From: Gemmatimonadota bacterium
GTDB lineage: Bacteria > Gemmatimonadota > Gemmatimonadetes > Gemmatimonadales > GWC2-71-9
DNA length: 14,721 nucleotides
Direction of reading: 5' to 3'
NCBI GenBank assembly: GCA_004357415.1
Contig: SMVY01000103.1
Span: 1-14,721 of the forward strand
Below are positions 7,335 to 12,946 of the stretch, one piece after another; the first letter of the stretch is position 1, and every line of letters starts with the position of its first letter. The notes beneath the pieces were generated by a model that saw only the letters and a program-made list of their open reading frames with translations, did no database searches and was not told where the DNA came from. The position numbers and the translations under genes were made by a program.

Positions 7335-8418
7335 ATTGCTCGAGGACGGCACCCTATTCAACGGTACCAGTCCCGGGCGAGCCGAGCCCGCGTTCGGCGA
7401 GGTGGTCTTCACCACCAACCTCAGCGGCTATCAGGAGACGTTCACCGACCCGTCGTACCTCGGGCAGATCGTGGTCATGACCGCGCCGATGATCGGCAAC
7501 TACGGTGTGAACGAAGACGACTCCGAGTCCGGCCGGCCCCAGGTGTGCGGCGTCGTCACCCGTGAGCTAGCGCGCCGGCACTCCAATTGGCGAGCCACCG
7601 AGGGGCTGGACGTCTGGCTCGCCCGCCACGGGGTTCCCGTGCTCGAAGGGATCGACACCCGCCGGCTCACCCGCCACATCCGTTCCCGCGGCGCCATGCG
7701 AGGGGTCATTGCGACCGGAGACCAGCCGGCGGCCGATCTCCAGCAGCGGCTGGAGGCGTCTCCCGGGATGGAGGGACGGGACCTCGCGAGTGAGGCGTCG
7801 GTAACCGAGCCGTGGACGGCGGGGGAGAACGGCCCCCACGTGGTGGCGTTCGATTTCGGCATGAAGCGCAGCATCGTCCGCCAACTGGTCAGCGCCGGCA
7901 GCCGGGTGACGGTGGTGCCGGCCGGGACGTCTGCGGCGGACGTCCTGGCGCTCGCGCCCGACGGCGTATTCCTTTCTAATGGGCCAGGAGATCCGGCAGC
8001 CGTGGCCTATGTAATTCCCGTCATTCAGGAATTGGCGGGCACGGGAGTCCCTATTTTCGGGATATGTTTGGGGCACCAGTTGCTGGCCATCGCCTTCGGG
8101 GGCCAGACGGCCAAGCTCCCCTACGGTCATCGGGGGGGTAACCACCCGGTTCAGGACTTGGCGACCGGGCGGGTGTTGATCACCACCCAGAACCACGGGT
8201 TCGCCGTCCAGGGGGGTGGCCGAACCATTAACGGCGCGCCGGACTTGGAGTTAACCCACCTCAACCTGAACGACAGGACGGTAGAGGGTCTGCGGCATAC
8301 CCGGCTGCCCGTTTTCGCCGTGCAATACCACCCGGAGGCGGCTCCGGGGCCTCACGACGCCTATCCTCACTTCGGCGAATTCATGGATCTCCTCAGGGAC
8401 AGCTCAGGCCTGAGTTGA
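7312..8418 (+). CDS. carA: Carbamoyl-phosphate synthase, small (glutaminase) subunit
   Basis: CarA hydrolyses glutamine and passes ammonia to CarB for carbamoyl phosphate, the precursor of pyrimidines and arginine. The 368-residue length is normal. The N-terminal CarA domain contains LLLEDGTLFNG, GEVVFTTNLSGYQET and DPSYLGQIVVMTAPMIGNYG. The C-terminal class I amidotransferase has FLSNGPGDP, the nucleophile Cys252 in FGICLGHQ, TQNHGFAV, and His340 and Glu342 in VQYHPEA. The triad is complete. ATG 7312 is the only conventional start after the in-frame secG stop at 7276-7278. The next possible start, TTG 7336, would remove the first eight residues, including part of the first strand. The start lies in a hairpin loop (7298-7329). 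No carB follows; an HU-family gene does. Confidence 0.95.
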   Translation: MTGHPAFLLLEDGTLFNGTSPGRAEPAFGEVVFTTNLSGYQETFTDPSYLGQIVVMTAPMIGNYGVNEDDSESGRPQVCGVVTRELARRHSNWRATEGLDVWLARHGVPVLEGIDTRRLTRHIRSRGAMRGVIATGDQPAADLQQRLEASPGMEGRDLASEASVTEPWTAGENGPHVVAFDFGMKRSIVRQLVSAGSRVTVVPAGTSAADVLALAPDGVFLSNGPGDPAAVAYVIPVIQELAGTGVPIFGICLGHQLLAIAFGGQTAKLPYGHRGGNHPVQDLATGRVLITTQNHGFAVQGGGRTINGAPDLELTHLNLNDRTVEGLRHTRLPVFAVQYHPEAAPGPHDAYPHFGEFMDLLRDSSGLS

Positions 8419-8427
8419 CCCAAAGTC

Positions 8428-8456
8428 TTGACACACAAGCACTAAGCTCGTATCGT
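8428..8456 (+). promoter_or_regulatory. Sigma70-type promoter of the HU gene
   Basis: A consensus -35 TTGACA (8428-8433) is followed by a 17-bp spacer and TATCGT (8451-8456, 4 of 6 matches to TATAAT). It lies 10 bp after the carA stop, in a 94-bp gap, and would start transcription near 8463, giving a leader of about 50 nt. It is the best promoter match I found in the window, consistent with high expression of a nucleoid protein. Confidence 0.7.
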
Positions 8457-8512
8457 CAGCCCCATGATGCCCGTTCGGGCGACCGTCCGTCTGTGACCCT
8501 GGTGGGGGATGC

Positions 8513-8875
8513 ATGACCAAGGCCGATCTCGTTGAAAACGTAACCGCTTCAATCGCTCGTACTGCCGGGCCCATGATCTCGAAAAAGGACTGCGCCCGGG
8601 TGGTCGACGCCTTTCTCGAGTCGGTCAAGGATGCGCTCCGAGACCAGAAGAACATCGAGATCCGGGGATTCGGCACCTTCAAAATTCGCCGGCGGAAGAC
8701 CCGTATGGCGCGAAACCCCAGAACCGGCGAGCCGGTCGAGGTCGCCGCGCGTCCGGTACCGGTCTTCAAGCCCAGCAAGGAGTTACGCGGTCTGGTCGCC
8801 GAGGCTGATCCTGAGGCGCAGCCATCGCAGCCATCGCAGCCGTCCCAGGAGCCGCCGGCGTTCGGCACCCTCTGA
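8513..8875 (+). CDS. HU/IHF-family nucleoid-associated DNA-binding protein with an extended tail
   Basis: A small histone-like protein that would bend and compact DNA as a dimer. Residues 1-95 are the classic fold: MTKADLVENVTASI at the start, the KNIEIRGFGTFKIRRRK strand turn (46-62), the DNA-intercalating arm ARNPRTGEPVEV (66-77, with arm Pro69) and the closing helix PVPVFKPSKELRGLV. The 120-residue length exceeds the usual 90-99 because of a C-terminal tail (96-120) that is acidic and then Pro/Ser/Gln-rich, with QPS repeated three times. The sequence does not clearly separate HU from an IHF-like subunit, so no symbol is given. GGTGGGGG (8501-8508) is the ribosome-binding site. The ATG at 8509 is out of frame. 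Its own promoter and terminator make it monocistronic. Confidence 0.93.
   Translation: MTKADLVENVTASIARTAGPMISKKDCARVVDAFLESVKDALRDQKNIEIRGFGTFKIRRRKTRMARNPRTGEPVEVAARPVPVFKPSKELRGLVAEADPEAQPSQPSQPSQEPPAFGTL
8819..8848 (+). repeat. 9-bp tandem repeat in the HU tail
   Basis: CAGCCATCG occurs twice in tandem (8819-8827, 8828-8836), followed by a diverged copy CAGCCGTCC (8837-8845) and a final CAG. It stays in frame and encodes QPS-QPS-QPS-Q, so copy number can change tail length without a frameshift. Confidence 0.85.
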
Positions 8876-8903
8876 CCAGCCGGGCCACCCCCGAATCCAC
8901 CAT

Positions 8904-8928
8904 GGGCCGCTTCCGAGCGGCCCTTTTT
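8904..8928 (+). terminator. Intrinsic terminator after the HU gene
   Basis: GGGCCGCT (8904-8911) and AGCGGCCC (8916-8923) form a perfect 8-bp stem around the loop TCCG, followed directly by TTTTT (8924-8928). It starts 28 bp after the HU stop. Flanking CCACCA (8897-8902) and TGGTGG (8928-8933) could extend pairing beyond the T-tract. Confidence 0.9.
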
Positions 8929-8979
8929 GGTGGTCTTGCTGTTGTTACTACCCGGTGCCCCCGCCGGGATCGAAGGTGA

Positions 8980-8985
8980 TAGATT
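8980..8985 (+). promoter_or_regulatory. Possible -10 element for a leaderless moaD transcript
   Basis: TAGATT lies exactly 7 nt before the moaD ATG at 8993, the spacing expected if transcription starts at the A of the start codon. No -35 is obvious upstream. This is a weak single-element match. It gains some weight because a terminator ends just 64 bp before the ATG, so the moa genes need their own promoter. Confidence 0.3.
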
Positions 8986-8992
8986 GCCATCA

Positions 8993-9262
8993 ATGACGAT
9001 CGACCACGCCCGCCCCATCCATATCCGCCTGCTGCTGTTTGCCCGCTACGCCGAGGTCGTCGGGGTCGAAGCCTGTGACTTGGCGCTGTCCGCCTCGGCC
9101 ACGGTGGCGGACGCCCTGGCGGAACTTCGTCTGAAGTACCCTGCAGCCGATGTGCTGCCCACCCGGCCCCTTTGCGCCCGGAACCACTCCCAGGTCGCCC
9201 TGGAAGACGAGATCCGAGACGGCGATGAACTGGCGCTTCTGCCACCGCTGGCGGGTGGCTAG
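8993..9262 (+). CDS. moaD: Molybdopterin synthase sulfur-carrier subunit MoaD
   Basis: MoaD is the ubiquitin-like carrier whose C-terminal thiocarboxylate supplies the dithiolene sulfurs of molybdopterin. From ATG 8993 the product has 89 residues with the beta-grasp pattern IRLLLFARYAEVVG, a central helix (TVADALAELRLKYP), ALEDEIRDGDELALLPPLAGG and the essential terminal Gly-Gly. The frame is open back to 8927, but that part overlaps the HU terminator and encodes only a Leu-rich artefact. TTG 8984 is an alternative start: gaaggtg (8972-8978) stands 5 nt before it, whereas it is 14 nt from the ATG. The stop TAG 9260-9262 directly abuts the moaE GTG. Confidence 0.9.
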   Translation: MTIDHARPIHIRLLLFARYAEVVGVEACDLALSASATVADALAELRLKYPAADVLPTRPLCARNHSQVALEDEIRDGDELALLPPLAGG

Positions 9263-9703
9263 GTGACGTTTCTGACCGAGGCAGCGATCGATGCCGCCCG
9301 GCTTGCCGCCCGGGTAGCCGGACCGGGGCGGGGAGCCCAGGTTTGGTTCGTGGGCACGGTGCGCAACCATCAGGACGGCCGCCAGGTGAGCGAGCTTCAT
9401 TACACGGCCTACGGGCCGATGGCCGAGGCGCAGTGCGGAGCGATCGTGGCCGAGGCCGAGGCACGGTGGCCGGTGTCGGTGACGCTGCAGCACCGGGTAG
9501 GGACCCTGACCATCGGGGATGCGGCGGTGGTGGTGGTGGTCACCGGAGATCACCGCGAGGAGGCGTTCGCGGCCTGCCGCTTCGTCATCGAAGAAGTGAA
9601 GCACCGCGTCCCGGTATGGAAACGGGAACGATATGCCGACGGCACCGAGGCCTGGGTCGACCCCACGGCGGCCCTCGATCCGGCGGAGACGGGCTCTCCA
9701 TGA
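9263..9703 (+). CDS. moaE: Molybdopterin synthase catalytic subunit MoaE
   Basis: MoaE pairs with MoaD to convert cyclic pyranopterin monophosphate to molybdopterin. The 146-residue length is typical. Motifs are WFVGTVRNHQDGR (28-40), the LHYTAYGPMAEAQ segment (45-57), LQHRVGTLTIGDAAVVVVVTGDHREEAF and the active-site region EEVKHRVPVWKRERYADG, with Lys113 and Lys120 matching the catalytic lysines of the family. GTG 9263 follows the moaD stop with no gap. The stop overlaps the moaA ATG by 4 bp (ATGA). A run of GTG codons encodes six consecutive valines at 89-94. Confidence 0.95.
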   Translation: MTFLTEAAIDAARLAARVAGPGRGAQVWFVGTVRNHQDGRQVSELHYTAYGPMAEAQCGAIVAEAEARWPVSVTLQHRVGTLTIGDAAVVVVVTGDHREEAFAACRFVIEEVKHRVPVWKRERYADGTEAWVDPTAALDPAETGSP

Positions 9704-10725
9704 CCTGTGGTCTCGATACCATGGGCCGGCCCCTGGGTCGTCTGCGCATCTCGGTCACCGACCGGTGCAACATGCGCTGCCGTTATTGCATGCCGGAGGA
9801 CGAGTACGTCTGGCTGCCACGCTCGTCGATCCTCACCTTCGAGGAGATCACCCGGCTGGCACGGGTGTTTATATCACTGGGGGTGACCCGGATCCGCCTG
9901 ACGGGCGGGGAGCCGCTTCTGCGTCACGATGTGGCGGCACTGGTGGGGCAGCTGCGCTCGCTCGACGGCCTAGAGGATCTGTCCATGACGACCAACGCCG
10001 TGCTGCTGGCCCGGCACGCCGGGGCGCTGAGGTCCGCCGGACTCGACCGCCTGACCGTCAGCCTCGACACGGTTCGACCCGAGCGGCTGCTGGCATTTGC
10101 CAAGAGCGATCGGTGGGATTCGATCGTCGAGGGCATTGGTGAGGCCTGCCGGTTGGGGTTCCGCGGTACCAAGGTCAACGCCGTGGTGATCCGCGGGTTC
10201 AACGATGACGAGCTGTTCGATCTGATCGAATTCGGACGGAGGTACCAAGTCGAGATACGGTTCATCGAGTACATGGACGTCGGCGGCGCCACCCAATGGA
10301 CCATCGACCAGGTGGTATCACGCGACGAGTTGCTCGGCCGGCTAGAGGAGCACTATGGCTCGGTCCAGCCGGCGCCGAGCGACCCCACCGCGCCGGCGGA
10401 CCGTTATCAGCTGGCGGACGGGACCACATTCGGCATCATCGCCTCGACGACCCAGCCGTTTTGCGCGGCGTGTGACCGAAGCCGGCTGACCGCGGATGGG
10501 ACATGGTATACCTGTCTCTACGCCGCCGCCGGCGTCGACCTCCGTGAGCTGGTGCGTGGTGGGGCGTCGGACGCGGACCTGGTGGAGCAGATCACCGGCG
10601 TGTGGCGCCGGCGCACGGACCGCGGGGCCGAAGAGCGTCTGGCCCTCCCCAACCGGGACACGCTCTACCCGGTCGAGAGTCTCCGCGCCGATCCGCGGCG
10701 GGAGATGCATACCCGGGGCGGGTGA
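9700..10725 (+). CDS. moaA: GTP 3',8-cyclase MoaA (radical SAM)
   Basis: MoaA performs the first step of molybdenum-cofactor synthesis, the radical-SAM conversion of GTP to 3',8-cyclo-GTP. From ATG 9700 the protein has 341 residues, close to the family norm. The N-terminal cluster motif is CNMRCRYC (Cys23, 27, 30), followed by RLTGGEPLLR and SMTTNAVLL. The second 4Fe-4S cluster is supplied by Cys255, Cys258 and Cys272 (CX2CX13C, FCAACDRSRL...TCLYA). The C-terminus ends in the required Gly-Gly (MHTRGG). The frame is open back to 9343, but that portion is moaE in another frame. ATG 9700 overlaps the moaE stop by 4 bp. MoaB/MoaC are not in this cluster. Confidence 0.96.
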   Translation: MTCGLDTMGRPLGRLRISVTDRCNMRCRYCMPEDEYVWLPRSSILTFEEITRLARVFISLGVTRIRLTGGEPLLRHDVAALVGQLRSLDGLEDLSMTTNAVLLARHAGALRSAGLDRLTVSLDTVRPERLLAFAKSDRWDSIVEGIGEACRLGFRGTKVNAVVIRGFNDDELFDLIEFGRRYQVEIRFIEYMDVGGATQWTIDQVVSRDELLGRLEEHYGSVQPAPSDPTAPADRYQLADGTTFGIIASTTQPFCAACDRSRLTADGTWYTCLYAAAGVDLRELVRGGASDADLVEQITGVWRRRTDRGAEERLALPNRDTLYPVESLRADPRREMHTRGG

Positions 10726-10744
10726 GCCGCCGGAGAATCACGTC

Positions 10745-11218
10745 GTGACGTTACACATCGCCTTGATCGAACCGCAGATTCCACCCAACACCGGAAACAT
10801 CGCCCGGCTTGCAGCGGCCACCGATTCGTCGCTCCACGTCATCGAGCCCCTGGGATTCTCGCTCGACGACCGGGAACTCAAGCGTGCCGGTCTGGACTTC
10901 TGGCCGCATGTCGATCTGTGGGTCCATCCGCTGTGGCGAGATTTTCGCGACGCCATGAGCCGTGACCGGTGCCTGTATTTTTCGTCCAACGTCGAGCGCC
11001 CGTACTGGGAGGCACCGTTCGCGGCCAACTCCTGTCTGGTGTTCGGCAACGAGACCGAGGGGATGCCGGAACGCATCCTCGAGAAGCATCCTGAACAGTC
11101 CTTCACCATCCCCATGGTAGGCCCGGTCCGCAGCCTGAATCTGGCCACGGCAGTGGGCATCGTGCTGTACGAGGCCATTCGCCAAACGAGGGCTCAGGAC
11201 GGATTGAACAACGGGTGA
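10745..11218 (+). CDS. trmL: tRNA (cytidine/uridine-34 2'-O)-methyltransferase TrmL (SPOUT family)
   Basis: TrmL methylates the ribose of the wobble base in certain leucine tRNAs with S-adenosylmethionine. From GTG 10745 the product has 157 residues, matching TrmL, which is essentially a bare SPOUT domain. Motifs are IALIEPQIPPNTGNIARL (5-22, Arg21), DFWPHV, LVFGNETEGMP (98-108, motif 2) and IPMVGPVRSLNLATAVGIVLYEA (122-144, motif 3, knot region). The frame is open upstream to 10496, but that stretch overlaps moaA. GTG 10745 is supported by GGAG (10732-10735) 9 nt upstream and by the canonical N-terminus. It starts 19 bp after moaA, so it is probably co-transcribed, without an obvious functional link to molybdopterin. 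Confidence 0.92.
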   Translation: MTLHIALIEPQIPPNTGNIARLAAATDSSLHVIEPLGFSLDDRELKRAGLDFWPHVDLWVHPLWRDFRDAMSRDRCLYFSSNVERPYWEAPFAANSCLVFGNETEGMPERILEKHPEQSFTIPMVGPVRSLNLATAVGIVLYEAIRQTRAQDGLNNG

Positions 11219-11335
11219 TCGTGGTTTGCCGACCATTCCTGATCCCACTACATTCCCGATCACAGCATCATGATTGCACGATTGATCACCTGATTGGTCG
11301 CGCGTGTTCCAGACTGTTCTAGAGACGACACTATC
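11219..11335. other. 117-bp gap upstream of mdh, probable promoter region
   Basis: This is one of the longest gaps in the window and is less GC-rich than the genes. It contains three GATTG pentamers on the + strand (11272, 11280, 11292) and several GATC sites. TTGCAC at 11274-11279 and TTGGTC at 11294-11299 could act as -35 elements, but no convincing -10 stands at the right spacing. The break in close packing suggests transcription of mdh-sdhCA starts here. No terminator hairpin for trmL is seen. Confidence 0.35.
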
Positions 11336-12259
11336 ATGTTCAACAAGATTGCGGTGGTTGGCGGCGGGCATGTCGGAGCGACGGTGGCGCAACGCATCGC
11401 TGAAAAAGACCTGGCTCGCACGGTGGTGCTGATCGATATCGTCGAAGGCGTGGCAGAAGGAAAGGCGCTAGACCAGTGGGAGTCCGGCCCGATCGAGGGC
11501 TTCGACGCCCGGGTCATCGGCAGCCAGGGGTACGCCGAGGCGGCCGGCGCCGAATTGTTCGTGGTGACGGCGGGCATCGCCCGCAAACCGGGTATGAGTC
11601 GCGACGACTTGGTCAAGACCAACGCCGGCATCGTTCGTTCCGTGTCGGAGGCCATCAAGGAAGCGGCCCCCAACACCATCGTCATCATTGTTTCCAATCC
11701 ACTCGACGTCATGTGTGCCGTCGCCAAGGAAACCACCGGGTTCCCCCGGGAGCGAGTGATCGGCATGGCCGGCGTGCTCGACACCGCCCGATACCGGACC
11801 TTTCTGGCCGAGGCGCTCGACATATCGGTGGAGGATATCCAGGCGATGGTGCTCGGCGGTCACGGTGATACCATGGTGCCCCTGGTGTCGTACACCACGG
11901 TGTCTGGTATCCCGGTCACCCAACTGCTCGATGCCGAGCGTCTCGAAGCCATAGTGTCGCGCACCCGGCAGGGTGGGGCGGAGATCGTCAAGCACCTCAA
12001 GACGGGATCGGCTTATTACGCTCCCAGTGCCGCCGCGGTCCAGATGGTCGAAGCCATCGTGAAGGACAAGAAGCGAGTGCTCCCGTGCTCAGCCTGGCTC
12101 ACCGGCGAGTACGGCTTGCAGGATGTCTACTGCGGCGTGCCGTGCAAGCTGGGTCGGAACGGTCTCGAAGCCATTCTCGAAGTGGAGTTGAGCGAGGAAG
12201 AACAAACGGCACTGCACCGGTCGGCCGAAGCCGTCCGGGGCACCATGGCCACCGTCTGA
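11336..12259 (+). CDS. mdh: Malate dehydrogenase (LDH-like type)
   Basis: Oxidises malate to oxaloacetate with NAD in the TCA cycle. From ATG 11336 the protein has 307 residues. The cofactor loop is GGGHVGATVA instead of the commoner GAGNVG, with Asp after the second strand (LIDIVEG) indicating NAD. The substrate loop IARKPGMSRDDL carries Arg where lactate dehydrogenases have Gln, so malate is the predicted substrate. SNPLDVMC, GMAGVLDTARYRTFL and GGHGDTMVPL (catalytic His176) complete the active site. The open frame begins at 11294, but ATG 11336 gives the canonical N-terminus MFNKIAVVGGG; agaga (11321-11325) is a weak ribosome-binding site. sdhC follows after 12 bp, so the genes likely form one TCA-cycle operon. 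Confidence 0.95.
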   Translation: MFNKIAVVGGGHVGATVAQRIAEKDLARTVVLIDIVEGVAEGKALDQWESGPIEGFDARVIGSQGYAEAAGAELFVVTAGIARKPGMSRDDLVKTNAGIVRSVSEAIKEAAPNTIVIIVSNPLDVMCAVAKETTGFPRERVIGMAGVLDTARYRTFLAEALDISVEDIQAMVLGGHGDTMVPLVSYTTVSGIPVTQLLDAERLEAIVSRTRQGGAEIVKHLKTGSAYYAPSAAAVQMVEAIVKDKKRVLPCSAWLTGEYGLQDVYCGVPCKLGRNGLEAILEVELSEEEQTALHRSAEAVRGTMATV

Positions 12260-12271
12260 ACGCGTGGTCCC

Positions 12272-12928
12272 ATGACCGGGTTGGGGCGGTTCCTTGGATC
12301 GACGATCGGCAAGAAGATCGTCATGGCGGTATCCGGGCTGGTTTGGATCGGCTACATCGTGGTCCACATGTCGGGCAATCTTCTGGCCTACGCCGGGCCC
12401 TCCGCGATCAACGACTGGGCGGCCTTTCTCAAATCCACTATCCCGCTCCTGTGGGGCACCCGGATTCTCCTGGTCGTCGCCCTGGTGGTTCACATCCAGG
12501 CGGCATACAGCCTCAAACGACTCAACCGACTCAGTCGTCCGGTAGGCTACACCCGGGTACAGCACCCCGCCTCCACGCTGGCGTCACGCACGATGGGCTG
12601 GGGGGGTGTGTTGCTCCTGGTGTTCCTGGTGTACCACATCCTCGAGTTGACCCTCGGCGTGGTTCATCCCGTGTTCAGTCACACGAACGTGTACGGCAAC
12701 CTGGTGTCGTATCTGGGCATCTGGTGGATCGGCCTGTTCTACCTCGTGGCCATGGTGGCCCTGGCGGCCCATCTCTACCACGGGGTGTGGAGCATGTTCC
12801 AGACGGTGGGTGCCGTTCATCCGCGCTACGATCGTCTGCGCCGAACCGTGGCGACGCTGGTCGCCATCGTGGTGCCGGTCGGGTTCGCCTCGATCCCGCT
12901 GGCCATCCTCTTCGGCTTGTTGCGGTAA
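12272..12928 (+). CDS. sdhC: Succinate dehydrogenase cytochrome b558 subunit (SdhC, B-type)
   Basis: This is the membrane anchor of succinate:quinone oxidoreductase and binds heme b and quinone. The 218-residue protein has five hydrophobic helices, at about 15-39, 57-81, 109-129, 145-176 and 191-216. His32 (VVHMSGN), His74 (VVHIQAAY), His122 (YHILELT) and His167 or His170 (AAHLYHGVW) sit in successive helices like the four axial ligands of the di-heme B. subtilis/Wolinella anchors, so two hemes are predicted. This single-anchor form needs no SdhD, and none is seen. ATG 12272 has no clear Shine-Dalgarno. With only 12 bp to mdh, reinitiation or coupling is likely. sdhA begins 18 bp downstream. 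Confidence 0.92.
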   Translation: MTGLGRFLGSTIGKKIVMAVSGLVWIGYIVVHMSGNLLAYAGPSAINDWAAFLKSTIPLLWGTRILLVVALVVHIQAAYSLKRLNRLSRPVGYTRVQHPASTLASRTMGWGGVLLLVFLVYHILELTLGVVHPVFSHTNVYGNLVSYLGIWWIGLFYLVAMVALAAHLYHGVWSMFQTVGAVHPRYDRLRRTVATLVAIVVPVGFASIPLAILFGLLR

Positions 12929-12946
12929 CCCGGAGTTTCCTCAGCG

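Noticed and set aside
8403..8414. 12-bp palindrome CTCAGGCCTGAG at the carA 3' end
   Set aside because: No loop and no T-tract, so not a terminator. It lies within coding sequence, so an operator role is unsupported.
8927..8992. Upstream extension of moaD starting with a Leu-rich segment resembling a signal peptide
   Set aside because: It begins within the HU terminator T-tract region. MoaD is a cytoplasmic ubiquitin-like protein whose fold starts after 8993.
8876..8992. Molybdenum-cofactor riboswitch before moaD
   Set aside because: The space after the HU terminator is under 70 nt, too short for the known Moco aptamer, and I could not find its stems.
9516..9541. GGT/GTG simple repeat in moaE as a possible slippage site
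   Set aside because: The triplet run encodes the hydrophobic strand expected in MoaE, and triplet changes would stay in frame; no further sign of phase variation.
9343..9699. N-terminal extension of moaA
   Set aside because: This part overlaps moaE out of frame, and the canonical MoaA N-terminus starts at ATG 9700 with an ATGA overlap.
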